Source: Polynucleobacter sp. 31A-FELB
GTDB taxonomy: Bacteria; Pseudomonadota; Gammaproteobacteria; Burkholderiales; Burkholderiaceae
Reading direction: 5' to 3'
Assembly (NCBI RefSeq): GCF_018882405.1
Contig: NZ_JACVOO010000002.1
Location: 124,001-188,000, forward strand
DNA: 64,000 bases
Positions 8,580-18,148 of the stretch are shown piece after piece. The notes under the pieces are model-generated. The model saw only the letters and a list, made by a program, of their open reading frames with translations, ran no database searches and was not told the DNA's origin. Position 1 is the first letter of the stretch, and every line of letters begins with the position of its first letter. The position numbers and the translations under genes are program-made.

Positions 8580-9724
8580 TTAAGAACTTCGCCACTAAGC
8601 TCATCGCTTGGCATGGCAAGGATGGGCGTCAAGGCTTGCCATGGCAAAGTATTCGAGATCCCTACGCAGTATGGGTTTCTGAAATCATGCTGCAACAAAC
8701 TCAAGTAGCTACTGTTCTTGAGCGCTATCCCCGTTTCATGAAACGTTTTCCGACGGTGAAGAAGTTGGCTGCTGCACCCTTAGATGATGTCTTGGCAGAA
8801 TGGGCGGGTCTCGGCTACTACACGCGAGCTCGCAATCTCCATGCTTGTGCCAAGCAGGTTATGGAAGAGTTTGAAGGAAGGTTTCCTGCTGACCCAGTAT
8901 TGCTCGAGCAACTTAAGGGTATTGGTAGATCCACTGCAGGTGCCATTGCAGCTTTTGCATTTCATGAGCGAGCACCAATTCTGGATGCGAACGTCAAGCG
9001 GATTTTGGCAAGACTGTTTGGCATAGAGGGCGCCATTCAAGAAAAATCAGTAAACGATGCATTGTGGTTGATCGCCAAAACAATCCTCCCTAAAAAATCT
9101 ACAGATATGCCGGTCTATACCCAGGCTCTGATGGATTTTGGGGCAACTTGGTGCACCTCTCGCAAGCCTGTGTGTTTGAGTAGCGAAAAGAAATGCCCGT
9201 TTGAAAAAGAATGCCAAGCCAATCTCAGTGATCAAGTATTGCTATTGCCCCGTAAAGCAATCAAAGCAAAATCGCCCGAATTTAATTGCGATATGTTGTT
9301 GCTTAGGCATGGAGATTCAGTTTTGCTGCAAAGGCGTCCAGACAAGGCCATCTGGGGTGGAATGTGGTCTTTACCGGAGTCCTCTTGGCGACCTAAAGAA
9401 AAAAACTCCAAACCTTTAGCTAACCATTCAGTTGATTTAACTGCGAAAGAATTATTTCAGCTGGTGCTGCCAGATGAAAAGGTCTCTAACATTGCAAAGG
9501 GCTTTAAATCCATTGAGCGGGGAGTGGAGATTAAGCATATCTTTACGCATCGACGTTTATGGATGCAGATTTGGCATGTGACTTCAAGTGATGCCATGAA
9601 ATTCTCAGGCGATGATTTGAAGTGGGTTCCTTTGCGACAGCTCGGAAAGTACGGCCTACCCCAACCAATCAAATTGCTGTTGCAGGGATTGAGTCTAGCT
9701 CGCGGTGACGGCTTAAGAAATTAA
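8564..9724 (+). CDS. mutY: A/G-specific adenine DNA glycosylase MutY
   Basis: It removes adenine mispaired with 8-oxoguanine, backing up MutM. Visible are the catalytic glutamate in the SEIMLQQTQV segment, the helix-hairpin-helix LKGIGRSTAGAI, the catalytic Asp in ILDANVKRIL, and a C-terminal NUDIX-like domain that recognises 8-oxoG. The [4Fe-4S] motif is C-X6-C-X6-C-X5-C, whereas the usual MutY spacing is C-X6-C-X2-C-X5-C, so four residues are inserted between the second and third cysteines. The ATG at 8564 is preferred to an upstream TTG at 8555. The 3' end overlaps that of rapZ on the other strand by 56 bases. Confidence 0.95.
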   Translation: MSEALIKNFATKLIAWHGKDGRQGLPWQSIRDPYAVWVSEIMLQQTQVATVLERYPRFMKRFPTVKKLAAAPLDDVLAEWAGLGYYTRARNLHACAKQVMEEFEGRFPADPVLLEQLKGIGRSTAGAIAAFAFHERAPILDANVKRILARLFGIEGAIQEKSVNDALWLIAKTILPKKSTDMPVYTQALMDFGATWCTSRKPVCLSSEKKCPFEKECQANLSDQVLLLPRKAIKAKSPEFNCDMLLLRHGDSVLLQRRPDKAIWGGMWSLPESSWRPKEKNSKPLANHSVDLTAKELFQLVLPDEKVSNIAKGFKSIERGVEIKHIFTHRRLWMQIWHVTSSDAMKFSGDDLKWVPLRQLGKYGLPQPIKLLLQGLSLARGDGLRN

Positions 9725-10559
9725 TCTGGAGTGCTGCTAAATCTTTTTGCGGTAGAAAGTGCGCAATGATGCGACTCACTAGATAGACTGAGCGATGTTG
9801 CCCACCAGTACAGCCGATGGCAACAGTCAGATAACTACGACCATCTGCAATGTAGTGGGGCAGCCATTTTTCAATAAATTGAACAATGTCATTTTCCATG
9901 CTGACGACTTCAGGAATTTTCTCCAAGAACTCCCGAACCGGCTGGTCTTTGCCAGATAAGGGGCGCAATACTTTGTCGTAGTGCGGGTTGGGTAGACAGC
10001 GCACATCAAATACAAGATCTGCTTCACTCGGTAAGCCTTTTTTAAATCCAAAAGACTCAAAAATCACTGTAAGTCCTTGAGGCTTATCTTTAAGAAGATC
10101 CTGTATCCAGGAGCGCAGCGCATGGGCAGGCAGATTGCTGGTATCAATACTGTGGGCTTGGGTGCGCAGCGGCTCTAAGAGATTACGCTCTTTATCAATT
10201 GCCTCGATCAAGGTGGCTGCTTGAGTCTGTTGCGTTTTTCCGGAGAGTGGATGACGCCGACGGGTTTCAGAGAAACGCTGGATCAACGTATTGGTATCAG
10301 CGTTTAAGAAAACAACTCGTACTTGATGGTTACGCCGTAGGTTTTCTAGGATCTGGGGTAGCTCTGCAATGGACTGACCACGACGGGCATCAATAGCCAC
10401 TGCAACGCGCTCACTCTTTTCATTTTCTAGTGTAGTGATGAGGTTTTCTAAGAGGGTAACTGGAAGGTTATCTACGCAGTCATAGCCTGCATCCTCAAAA
10501 GCTCTCAACGCAACGGATTTACCTGATCCGGAGATGCCGGTAATCAGATTGATCTGCAT
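9669..10559 (-). CDS. rapZ: RNase adapter / nucleotide-binding protein RapZ (YvcJ family)
   Basis: This is a P-loop NTPase of the RapZ/YvcJ family. In E. coli it guides RNase E to the sRNA GlmZ and so controls glucosamine-6-phosphate synthase. The Walker A GISGSGKS is at about residues 8-15, and the C-terminal domain carries GCTGGQHRSV, a conserved family motif. The ATG at 10559 lies one base after the hprK stop codon. A longer frame to 10604 would run into hprK and lose the Walker A-near start. The target RNA in this organism is unknown. The 3' end overlaps mutY. Confidence 0.94.
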   Translation of the reverse strand: MQINLITGISGSGKSVALRAFEDAGYDCVDNLPVTLLENLITTLENEKSERVAVAIDARRGQSIAELPQILENLRRNHQVRVVFLNADTNTLIQRFSETRRRHPLSGKTQQTQAATLIEAIDKERNLLEPLRTQAHSIDTSNLPAHALRSWIQDLLKDKPQGLTVIFESFGFKKGLPSEADLVFDVRCLPNPHYDKVLRPLSGKDQPVREFLEKIPEVVSMENDIVQFIEKWLPHYIADGRSYLTVAIGCTGGQHRSVYLVSRIIAHFLPQKDLAALQINFLSRHRELDSIPATAI

Positions 10560-10560
10560 A

Positions 10561-11580
10561 TTAGATAAGTCGACCTTGAGACTTGGAAGATTCAGCCTCG
10601 GCATTCATTTGTAAACGCTGGCGCTCCATGAATTCTTTTAGGGTATCAATGCCGCGCAATTGCAAAATAGTATTACGTACTGCGGCTTCTACGAGAACCG
10701 CTAAGTTGCGTCCTGCAGCCACCTGAATTTTGACAGTTCTGATTGGGATGCCCAATACATCTATGTGCTGCGCTTCTAATGGGAGGCGCTCAAATTCACC
10801 ATCATTACGACGAACCAGCTGCACTATCAAACGTAATTTCAATTTACGGCGTACGGCTGTTTCACCAAAGATGGTGCGAATATCTAGCAAGCCCAATCCA
10901 CGAACCTCTAAGAGGTTACGCAAGATCACGGGACAGCGACCCTCAATGTAGTCTGGGCCAAGACGAGCAAAGTCCACAGCATCATCAGCCACTAAACCGT
11001 GACCACGAGAAATCAACTCTAGGCCTAATTCACTTTTGCCTAGGCCAGACTCACCCATGATGAGGACACCCAAGCCCAGGATATCCATAAATACACCATG
11101 CATGGTGATCTGAGGGGCGCCAATCTTGGTGAGATAAGTGCGAAGGTGATCAATTACCTCTGCAGCCGAAATAGCAGTTGTAAAGAGTGGGGTGGAGGAT
11201 CTTTGGCAGAAGAGTTGTAGGTCAGCATCAGCTGCTTTTCCATCGGCCACAATGACGCAAGGTGGCGTTTTAGAAATTAAGCTGGAGATCTGCTCTTGTC
11301 TTTGTTTTGGCTCAAGTTCAGCATGATAGTCAACCTCTTGTTCACCAAAAATCTGGATACGGCTAGGGTGAATCAGATTTAAGTGCCCCACTAGATCAGA
11401 GCTAGCTGCAGCTGCTTTAACTGCCTCCGATGGAAATGTGCGGTCTGCACCTTCTAAGCCACCAATCCAAGAGAGCTTTAAGTCAGAGACATTGTCATCA
11501 AAGATCTGTTGGGCAGTAACTCCCTCAAGGAGTAGGGGTTGGGTTGTCAAGCCGAGCCCCAAGTTTGTAACAGCTGGCAC
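10561..11580 (-). CDS. hprK: HPr kinase/phosphorylase
   Basis: It phosphorylates and dephosphorylates a serine of the phosphocarrier HPr, linking carbon state to the nitrogen-type PTS. Walker A GESGLGKS is at about 176-183, followed by the [12 protein letters not shown] signature and the C-terminal [11 protein letters not shown] motif. The frame begins at a GTG (11580) that overlaps ptsN by 34 bases. An alternative TTG at 11550 would form a TTGA overlap with the ptsN stop and give 329 residues. Either fits the family. It lies between ptsN and rapZ, the usual betaproteobacterial order. Confidence 0.93.
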   Translation of the reverse strand: MPAVTNLGLGLTTQPLLLEGVTAQQIFDDNVSDLKLSWIGGLEGADRTFPSEAVKAAAASSDLVGHLNLIHPSRIQIFGEQEVDYHAELEPKQRQEQISSLISKTPPCVIVADGKAADADLQLFCQRSSTPLFTTAISAAEVIDHLRTYLTKIGAPQITMHGVFMDILGLGVLIMGESGLGKSELGLELISRGHGLVADDAVDFARLGPDYIEGRCPVILRNLLEVRGLGLLDIRTIFGETAVRRKLKLRLIVQLVRRNDGEFERLPLEAQHIDVLGIPIRTVKIQVAAGRNLAVLVEAAVRNTILQLRGIDTLKEFMERQRLQMNAEAESSKSQGRLI

Positions 11581-12005
11581 ACCTTCTCTGGACTGTCTTC
11601 CGAGGCAAGTGACTTACGAGCGTCTTGGTCGGAAAGGAGTTGTGCAATCGAGGACAGAATTTCTAGATGTTGCTGGGTTGCTTTTTCTGGGACGAGCAAA
11701 AAAATCAAAATCGAGACTGGCTCACCATCGGGCGCGGCAAATTCAATTGGCTCTTTTAGTTTGACAAAGGCTGCAATCGGATGCTTAAGCCCCTTTACGC
11801 GGCCATGAGGAATGGCTACGCCAGCACCTAATGCAGTCGAGCCCAAGTCCTCGCGAGCATTTAAGAAGCCAACAATTGCCTCGGCCTCCAATCCCGCTTG
11901 CTTCGCAAAGAGCTGCCCTACGGCCGCAAATGCCTCAGCCCGATTTTTAGAAGGGCTATTTAAGGCAATGCGGTCTAAAGCGAAAAGATTGGTCAGGGCA
12001 TTCAT
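11547..12005 (-). CDS. ptsN: PTS IIA-like nitrogen-regulatory protein PtsN
   Basis: It is the EIIA component of the nitrogen phosphotransferase system, a regulatory relay that carries phosphate on a histidine instead of moving sugar. The phospho-site His lies in [11 protein letters not shown], at about residue 67. The fold spans the whole 152 residues, the normal size. It is followed by hprK and preceded by hpf. The sigma-54 gene, its usual neighbour in the operon, is missing here. Confidence 0.95.
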   Translation of the reverse strand: MNALTNLFALDRIALNSPSKNRAEAFAAVGQLFAKQAGLEAEAIVGFLNAREDLGSTALGAGVAIPHGRVKGLKHPIAAFVKLKEPIEFAAPDGEPVSILIFLLVPEKATQQHLEILSSIAQLLSDQDARKSLASEDSPEKVCQLLQTWGSA

Positions 12006-12038
12006 GTCAATTGATTATAGGTGTCCTGACGTCAAGCA

Positions 12039-12362
12039 TCACTCAAAATGCTTTTCATGGTGATGATCTTGGATTTTTTCTTTGTGCTTGACTACTTGGC
12101 GTTCAAGTTTATCAACCACCGCATCCATAGCGTGGTAGAGATCAGCGTTATGCGCTTCGGCAAAGAGTTCCTTGCCTTTGAGGTGAATCGTAATCTCGGC
12201 TGCTTGGCGAAGATTCTTTTCTTTGGCGTTATCGACAATCAAAAATGCGGAAGCATCTAGGACGTGGTCAAAGTGTTTGCGAATTTTGGCTAACCCGGCT
12301 TCGAGGTGGGAACGCATAGCTGGAGTAACTTCAACATGACGGCTATTAATTTTCAGATTCAT
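12039..12362 (-). CDS. hpf: Ribosome hibernation promoting factor, short form (HPF/YfiA family)
   Basis: It binds the 30S subunit in slow growth and favours inactive ribosome dimers. The sequence begins MNLKINSRHVEVTPAMR and carries the conserved AEITIHLKGKELFAEAHNADLYHAMDAVVDKLERQV core. At 107 residues it is the short form without the extra C-terminal dimerisation domain. The tail is unusually histidine-rich (HHHEKHFE). A good SD, AGGAG, precedes the ATG by 7 bases. Confidence 0.94.
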   Translation of the reverse strand: MNLKINSRHVEVTPAMRSHLEAGLAKIRKHFDHVLDASAFLIVDNAKEKNLRQAAEITIHLKGKELFAEAHNADLYHAMDAVVDKLERQVVKHKEKIQDHHHEKHFE

Positions 12363-12553
12363 CAGCAGCTCCTATTCATAGCAAAACAAAATGCATGCGC
12401 AAATAATTACCCGGGGTGCGCAGCATGCCCCTGTAATGTTGTACTTGTTTATATGGAAATGAACTTCATGAGCCTCCAGCGTATCAGCGATTTTGCTGAA
12501 AACCAAGGGGGCAGATCATTTTTATTTAATAAATATTCAAAAACTCCGAATAT

Positions 12554-13321
12554 TTACATGCGGAAGTTTTCGCCTAGGTAGACTCTTCTGACGGCATCGT
12601 TCTCAATGATTTGGTCTGGCTTACCAGCAGCCAGTACGCTACCTTCGCTGATGATGTAGGCGTGGTCACAAATACCTAAAGTTTCTCGAACATTGTGGTC
12701 GGTGATCAGAACACCAATTTGACGGTCTCTTAAGAAGCGCACAATCCGCTGGATCTCACCAACTGCAATTGGGTCAACACCGGCAAATGGCTCGTCCAGC
12801 AAAATGAATTTAGGCTGTGATGCTAGGGCCCTAGCAATCTCAACGCGACGACGTTCTCCACCAGAGAGTGAGAGGGCTGGGTTATCGCGAAGATGGCTGA
12901 TTTGGAGTTCGCCCAAGAGCTCATCTAAGCGATGCGCAATCTCTGCCTTGCTTAATGGCTTACCACCTTGTACTTGTAGCTCTAATACAGCTTGAATATT
13001 TTCAGCCACATTGAGCTTTCGGAAGACAGAAGCCTCTTGTGGGAGATAAGACAAGCCCATCCGAGCCCGTTCATGAATAGGGAGATGGGTGATATCAGTG
13101 CCATCTAGAACGATGCTGCCACCATCTAGAGGAACAAGTCCAACAATCATGTAGAACGAGGTTGTTTTGCCGGCGCCATTTGGGCCTAGGAGTCCAACTA
13201 CTTCGCCACACTTCACCTCTACCGATACGTCGCGCACCACTGTACGAGATCCGTAACGCTTTTGTAGATGTTGCGCGCTTAAGGTTGCCGAGTTTTGATT
13301 GTTGCTGGAGTCCGTGGTCAT
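12554..13321 (-). CDS. lptB: LPS export ABC transporter ATP-binding protein LptB
   Basis: It is the cytoplasmic ATPase of the LptB2FGC complex, powering extraction of lipopolysaccharide from the inner membrane. Walker [10 protein letters not shown] is at about 46-54, the Q-loop at YLPQEASVF, the ABC signature [13 protein letters not shown], and Walker [13 protein letters not shown]. The length of 255 residues is slightly longer than E. coli (241) because of the N-terminus. Its start overlaps the lptA stop by 4 bases (ATGA). Confidence 0.97.
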   Translation of the reverse strand: MTTDSSNNQNSATLSAQHLQKRYGSRTVVRDVSVEVKCGEVVGLLGPNGAGKTTSFYMIVGLVPLDGGSIVLDGTDITHLPIHERARMGLSYLPQEASVFRKLNVAENIQAVLELQVQGGKPLSKAEIAHRLDELLGELQISHLRDNPALSLSGGERRRVEIARALASQPKFILLDEPFAGVDPIAVGEIQRIVRFLRDRQIGVLITDHNVRETLGICDHAYIISEGSVLAAGKPDQIIENDAVRRVYLGENFRM

Positions 13322-13875
13322 TTCTCTAGTGTAGCTTTTCTTCTTGGTGAAAGGATGGCTCTAGCCAGCGGGAGGTCTTCAGCTTTGGCGTTTGCGGGCG
13401 GTGAGACTTTGTAGCGTTGTTGAACATCGTCGTAGTCAATTTTCCAGCCACGCAGTTGATCCAGCATTTGCATATTGTGAAGACGCTTTAAGCTGGCATC
13501 TCCAGTTAAAGTCAGGAGTTCTGTTTTTGCATTGTAGGTAACCGTTTGACCGCGACCCTGCATGAACTCATTAGCGGGACCTTCACGTCTCTGTCTAAAG
13601 CTTGCAGTAGATTCAGGGTTGCCCTGAACATCAACGTATTCATATCCCTCGGGATCAACTTTGATATTGCCTTTCTCGCCAGTAATCAAAATGCTACCTT
13701 TGGTTAATAGCACCTGACCATCAAGCTCATAGACCTGCTGCACGTCATTCACGGAAACTTTCTCAGCCTCCAAAACAACCGGTTTGTCTTGATCTCCCTT
13801 TTCTGCATAAGCAGGGGCAATAAAACAGGATGTTAATAGTGAAAAAGATAGAACGAGTTTGCGTAAGGAGATCAT
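13318..13875 (-). CDS. lptA: LPS transport periplasmic protein LptA
   Basis: It forms the periplasmic bridge that carries lipopolysaccharide from LptC to LptD. A signal peptide ends near SCFIAPAYA (about residues 16-24). The OstA-like beta-jellyroll repeats follow, with [22 protein letters not shown] and [19 protein letters not shown] segments. The length of 185 residues is normal. It overlaps lptC upstream and lptB downstream by 4 bases each, so the three are translated as a unit. Confidence 0.95.
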   Translation of the reverse strand: MISLRKLVLSFSLLTSCFIAPAYAEKGDQDKPVVLEAEKVSVNDVQQVYELDGQVLLTKGSILITGEKGNIKVDPEGYEYVDVQGNPESTASFRQRREGPANEFMQGRGQTVTYNAKTELLTLTGDASLKRLHNMQMLDQLRGWKIDYDDVQQRYKVSPPANAKAEDLPLARAILSPRRKATLEK

Positions 13876-14516
13876 GGTTGCGCTCCAGGTTGAACGCGCT
13901 CGATACGGCCCCTTACTTGTCCAGATAAAACCATACTTTGTTCGATGTTGTTAAAGACGCCACCATCAGTTGAGCGAATAACAGAAAGGCCTTGCTCAAG
14001 CGTAATAGGTTTATCTGTCTCAATAATGTCATCATTAATGAGTACTTTGAAGTATGAGGAGCGTGCAAGCATACGAGGCCTTGCTGGCTCAGTTGCTGTA
14101 GCTACTTGAGGGGGGCGAAAAATTTCGGCGTTATCAATCAAGTCGAGAATCGTTAAGTCGCCATCTAAATGACCCGTATCTGCCTTAACGGTAACAGGTG
14201 ATTTTTCAGGTGGGAACAAGCGCATCCGAGGCGTTTCTATATCGATCGAAGCATCATCGTCATAGTGAGTCACCTTTTTGCCTAACACTCGATATTTAGT
14301 GTTGCCAGACTCATTGAGTGCGGATAGAGCGCCATTGTTAATAATGTAATCAGGCTCATGTAAGCGGACGCGTTCGATAGCAGACTTTTCTGCCGGAGTA
14401 TTTTTCTTAACCAGCCAAAATGTGACGAGGGTTAGTGTGCCCATCAATAGCAAAGGCATAAGGCGCAATAAGGTGCGCCAGATACTCAGTTTGATTTGTT
14501 GGGCTTTCAGTTGCAT
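13872..14516 (-). CDS. lptC: LPS export ABC transporter periplasmic protein LptC
   Basis: It is a bitopic inner-membrane protein that receives LPS from LptFG and hands it to LptA. A single membrane segment lies at about residues 15-32 (LRLMPLLLMGTLTLVTFWLV), then a periplasmic jellyroll with RLHEPDYIINNGALSALNESG. The length of 214 residues is close to the family average. It follows kdsC by 11 bases and overlaps lptA by 4 bases. Confidence 0.92.
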   Translation of the reverse strand: MQLKAQQIKLSIWRTLLRLMPLLLMGTLTLVTFWLVKKNTPAEKSAIERVRLHEPDYIINNGALSALNESGNTKYRVLGKKVTHYDDDASIDIETPRMRLFPPEKSPVTVKADTGHLDGDLTILDLIDNAEIFRPPQVATATEPARPRMLARSSYFKVLINDDIIETDKPITLEQGLSVIRSTDGGVFNNIEQSMVLSGQVRGRIERVQPGAQP

Positions 14517-14527
14517 TGCAAAATACC

Positions 14528-15100
14528 TTAAGCACGCGCCTGAGAGAGTAATTCGTCATAGCGGTTTTGTGCTTTCAGGATCAGGTCGCACACTTCGCGT
14601 ACCGCGCCACTACCGCCGGATCTCGTCGTGACAAAGTGAGCAGTTTCTTTTACGGCCTCATGTCCTTGGGCTGGGCATACCTTGAGGCCCGCAGACTTCA
14701 TCATTTGAAAATCAGGCCAATCATCACCCATCACAGCGCAGTCAGTTGACTTCAGCCCCAGTGATTGCAAAATCTTTTCTAAGGCTGCAGCTTTATTTTC
14801 AACGCCCATGTGCACGTGCTTGATACCGAGTTCATCGCAGCGGGCTAAAACCATTTTGGAGCTGCGCCCAGTAATAATGGCTGTTGGAATACCAATTTTT
14901 TCTAAGAGCTTGATTCCCAATCCATCTTGAATATCAAAAGCCTTCAGAGATTCTTTGCCATTTTCCCCAATAAACACTTGACCATTAGTCAAGACGCCAT
15001 CGACATCCAAAACGAGAAGCTTGACTGCTCCAGCACGCTCCCAAGCCTGTGGATATTGACTCAGAGGGTTGGTGTTGTGAACGTTAAAGGCGCTAGGCAT
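14528..15100 (-). CDS. kdsC: 3-deoxy-manno-octulosonate-8-phosphatase KdsC
   Basis: It removes the phosphate of Kdo 8-phosphate, giving Kdo for the LPS inner core. It is a HAD-superfamily phosphatase with the nucleophile motif LDVDGVLTNG at about residues 30-39, motif II around AIITGRSS, and motif III AVMGDDWPDF. At 190 residues it is a capless C0-type phosphatase. It lies 36 bases after kdsD and 11 before lptC, so Kdo synthesis and LPS transport share an operon. Confidence 0.95.
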   Translation of the reverse strand: MPSAFNVHNTNPLSQYPQAWERAGAVKLLVLDVDGVLTNGQVFIGENGKESLKAFDIQDGLGIKLLEKIGIPTAIITGRSSKMVLARCDELGIKHVHMGVENKAAALEKILQSLGLKSTDCAVMGDDWPDFQMMKSAGLKVCPAQGHEAVKETAHFVTTRSGGSGAVREVCDLILKAQNRYDELLSQARA

Positions 15101-15136
15101 GTGAGTGGGGAGATAAATTATTGAAAGATGAGTGGC

Positions 15137-16129
15137 TTAAATAACCTTGGCGGCAAATAGATCATGGAGGTTCAATGCACCAAGTAGCGCACCGTTTGGA
15201 TCGGTTACCACCAAATGGTTGATGCGATGTTTTTCCATCATCTCAATAGCCTCTTCTGCCAATAGCTCTGGAGGAATTGTGCGCGGCGCTGAGGTAATCG
15301 CTTTTTCTAATGTGAGGCCGTCTAAATTGGTGCTCTTCTCTAGTAGGCGACGTAAGTCACCATCAGTAAAAATGCCAGCAACTTTATTTGCCTTGTCTAA
15401 AGTAACTACCATGCCCATGCGTTTAGCAGTCATCTCCAGCAAAGCTTCTTGCAAGGAGGCAGAGATTGAAATCTTCGGGGTCTCATCAAAGCTTCGCATG
15501 ACTTCGCTGACATGCATGAGCTGTTTACGACCTAAGCGACCGCCTGGATGCGAACGTTGAAAATCTTCAGCCTGAAAGCCGCGAGCATCTAACAGGGCAA
15601 CAGCTAGAGCGTCGCCCATGGCTAGTGCTGCAGTTGTGCTGGTAGTTGGGGCTAGGTTAAGTGGGCAAGCTTCTTTTTCAACGCTGGTATCTAAATGAGC
15701 ATCTGCCAACTTTGCTAAAGAAGAATTTGGCGCACCGGTAAGGGCAATGAGTTTTGCACCCGTGCGCTTAACGATCGGCACGATAGTGAGTAGTTCATCA
15801 GTCTCACCAGAATTGGAGAGGGCAACAAAGACATCATCACGAGTCACCATCCCAAGGTCACCATGACTGGCTTCCGCAGGGTGGACAAAAAAGGCAGGAG
15901 AACCAGTAGAAGCAAAGGTAGCTGCAATTTTGCGAGCAATATGACCTGATTTACCAATTCCAGAAACAACGATGCGGCCTTTGCAGGAGTGCAGCAAATC
16001 CACCGCCAAAACGAGGGCATCCGCGTTTGCGCCTTCAAGGCGATCACGCATTGTGTGTAGTGCAGCAGCCTCAATGGTGAGGGTGTCACGCGCAAGCTTT
16101 AGGGTTCGGTCACGAGTCTTAGCTATCAT
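15137..16129 (-). CDS. kdsD: Arabinose-5-phosphate isomerase KdsD
   Basis: It converts ribulose 5-phosphate to arabinose 5-phosphate, the first step to Kdo. An SIS sugar-isomerase domain covers about residues 35-180 (VVSGIGKSGHIARKIAATFASTG begins it), with HPAEASHGDLG conserved in the family. A pair of CBS domains covers about 205-330 and could sense nucleotides. The length of 330 residues matches KdsD. It is the first gene of the kdsD-kdsC-lptCAB run and is transcribed divergently from the CPA2 antiporter, 11 bases away. Confidence 0.95.
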   Translation of the reverse strand: MIAKTRDRTLKLARDTLTIEAAALHTMRDRLEGANADALVLAVDLLHSCKGRIVVSGIGKSGHIARKIAATFASTGSPAFFVHPAEASHGDLGMVTRDDVFVALSNSGETDELLTIVPIVKRTGAKLIALTGAPNSSLAKLADAHLDTSVEKEACPLNLAPTTSTTAALAMGDALAVALLDARGFQAEDFQRSHPGGRLGRKQLMHVSEVMRSFDETPKISISASLQEALLEMTAKRMGMVVTLDKANKVAGIFTDGDLRRLLEKSTNLDGLTLEKAITSAPRTIPPELLAEEAIEMMEKHRINHLVVTDPNGALLGALNLHDLFAAKVI

Positions 16130-16140
16130 GGGGTGAGTAT

Positions 16141-18123
16141 ATGCCGTCAGTCCTTCAGTTAACTCTCATCTTGCTGGCCTCCGGAGTGGCCGGGGTAGTT
16201 ATTTTCCGCTATTTTGGGCTACCCCCCATTTTGGGCTATCTAGCCATCGGCGTCCTTATTGGGCCGCATGCCCTTGGTTTGGCCAATGATTCGGCCACAG
16301 TTAAGTATTTGGCTGAATTTGGCGTGGTTTTCTTGATGTTCTCGATTGGCCTGGAATTTAACCTCCACAAACTGCGGGCTATGCGAACCATCGTATTTGG
16401 CCTCGGCGGCAGTCAGGTCATTTTGACCATGCTCCTGGCGGTCCCCGCCAGCTTGTTGATGAACTGGATTTACCCCATTTCCTGGCAGGCTGCCATTGCT
16501 CTGGGGGGTGCCTTGGCCATGTCCTCAACTGCCATCGTCACCAAACTCATTTCCGATCGCTCTGAAATAGAAACTGAGCATGGACGCAACATCATCGGTA
16601 TTTTGCTATTCCAAGATTTGGCAGTGGTATTCCTGTTGATTTTGTTGCCCTCGCTGGGCAAGAATCCCGGAGACCTATTCTTGGCCCTCACGGCAGCATC
16701 TATCAAGATCACAGTAGCCCTTGTACTCATTTTTGTAATTGGCCAAACCTTGATGAGTCGTTGGTTCAGTTTGGTTGCTAAGTTACGCTCCCAAGAACTT
16801 TTCATGCTGAACCTCTTACTCATTGTTTTGGGTATGGCAGGTCTGACTGAGCACTTTGGCTTATCGCTAGCGCTCGGGGCTTTCTTGGCAGGCATGTTGA
16901 TTGCAGAGACACCTTATCGTCATCAAGTGGAAGAGGACGTCAAGCCATTTAGGGATGTACTTCTAGGTCTCTTCTTTATTACAGTTGGCATGCTGCTCGA
17001 TTTCGAGGTGATCTATCAGCAGTGGATGCTAGTCCTTCTCTTGCTGATTGGACCGCTAGTCTTTAAGTTTGGCTTGATTGCTTTGCTGTCACGTGCGTTT
17101 GGTTCAAGCCCCGGCATCTCTATTCGGACGGGTTTGTGTTTGGCGCAGGCTGGTGAATTCGGCTTCGTTCTCTTAAACCAAATTGATGGCTTGGATTTAA
17201 TTGATCCCGCTTTGAGTCAAGCAGTATTGGCGGCGATGCTGCTCTCGATGTTTGGCGCACCATTTTTGATTCAATATAGTGATCGTATTGCAATGCGCTT
17301 CTCGAGTAATGAGTGGTTATTGCAATCACTGGCACTGACACGTGTTGCCGCAAAAAGTGTCCGTACAGAAAACCATGTCGTCATTTGTGGGTTTGGTCGC
17401 TCAGGTCAAAGCTTAGCTCGCATGCTCGATCAAGAAAAAATCCCCTATATTGCTTTAGACATGGACCCAGATCGCGTGAAAGAGGCCGCCGCAGCTGGTG
17501 ACAACGTGGTCTATGGTGATGCTAGTCGAGAAAATTATTTAGTGGCTGCCGGCTTATCGAGAGCAAAGGCAGTGGTGATTACTTATGCGGATACACCTGC
17601 AACATTAAAAGTATTGCATCAGGTCGAACATCTTCGTCCTGGTATGACGGTATTGGTGCGCACAAAAGACGATGCAGATTTAGCTAAGCTACAAGCTGCT
17701 GGCGCAACTGAGGTGGTGCCAGAGTTAATTGAAGGTAGCCTCATGATGGCCTCACACGTCTTGTTAATGATGGGTGTACCCATGCGTAAGGTAGTGCGTC
17801 GGATCACAAGTGCACGTGAAGCTCGCTATAGCCTTCTGCGCGGATACTTCCGTGGTGTTGCAGATGAAGTGGATTCCAAGGAGTCTTGGCGTTTGCATTC
17901 AGTCACTTTGCTGCCTGAGTCTGCCAGTATTGGACAGACTCTTGAAGGGTTGCATCTTGAAAATGAAGGTGTGAGCGTGCAAGCAGTCAGACGAAAAGTG
18001 GGAGGCTCTGACTATGTCAAATTAGAGCTCACCCCAGACTTGCGTTTGCAAGCTAACGACATCCTGGTGCTCTCAGGCAATTCAGAAGCGACCGATTTGG
18101 CCGAATCTAAATTGCTCGGATGA
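16141..18123 (+). CDS. CPA2-family monovalent cation:proton antiporter (KefB/YbaL-like)
   Basis: It is an inner-membrane transporter expected to exchange K+ or Na+ for H+. About residues 1-390 hold 12-13 hydrophobic segments with the family patterns LGYLAIGVLIGPHALGL and LGAFLAGMLIAET. About 405-520 is a TrkA-N Rossmann domain with the nucleotide motif VICGFGRSGQS. A TrkA-C domain follows at about 570-655. This fits KefB/KefC/YbaL. The key ion and the regulator (glutathione or nucleotide) cannot be read from sequence. There is no KefG/KefF-type ancillary gene nearby. Confidence 0.92.
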   Translation: MPSVLQLTLILLASGVAGVVIFRYFGLPPILGYLAIGVLIGPHALGLANDSATVKYLAEFGVVFLMFSIGLEFNLHKLRAMRTIVFGLGGSQVILTMLLAVPASLLMNWIYPISWQAAIALGGALAMSSTAIVTKLISDRSEIETEHGRNIIGILLFQDLAVVFLLILLPSLGKNPGDLFLALTAASIKITVALVLIFVIGQTLMSRWFSLVAKLRSQELFMLNLLLIVLGMAGLTEHFGLSLALGAFLAGMLIAETPYRHQVEEDVKPFRDVLLGLFFITVGMLLDFEVIYQQWMLVLLLLIGPLVFKFGLIALLSRAFGSSPGISIRTGLCLAQAGEFGFVLLNQIDGLDLIDPALSQAVLAAMLLSMFGAPFLIQYSDRIAMRFSSNEWLLQSLALTRVAAKSVRTENHVVICGFGRSGQSLARMLDQEKIPYIALDMDPDRVKEAAAAGDNVVYGDASRENYLVAAGLSRAKAVVITYADTPATLKVLHQVEHLRPGMTVLVRTKDDADLAKLQAAGATEVVPELIEGSLMMASHVLLMMGVPMRKVVRRITSAREARYSLLRGYFRGVADEVDSKESWRLHSVTLLPESASIGQTLEGLHLENEGVSVQAVRRKVGGSDYVKLELTPDLRLQANDILVLSGNSEATDLAESKLLG

Positions 18124-18148
18124 TGTAATTCAACGGATTTAGTTTGAG

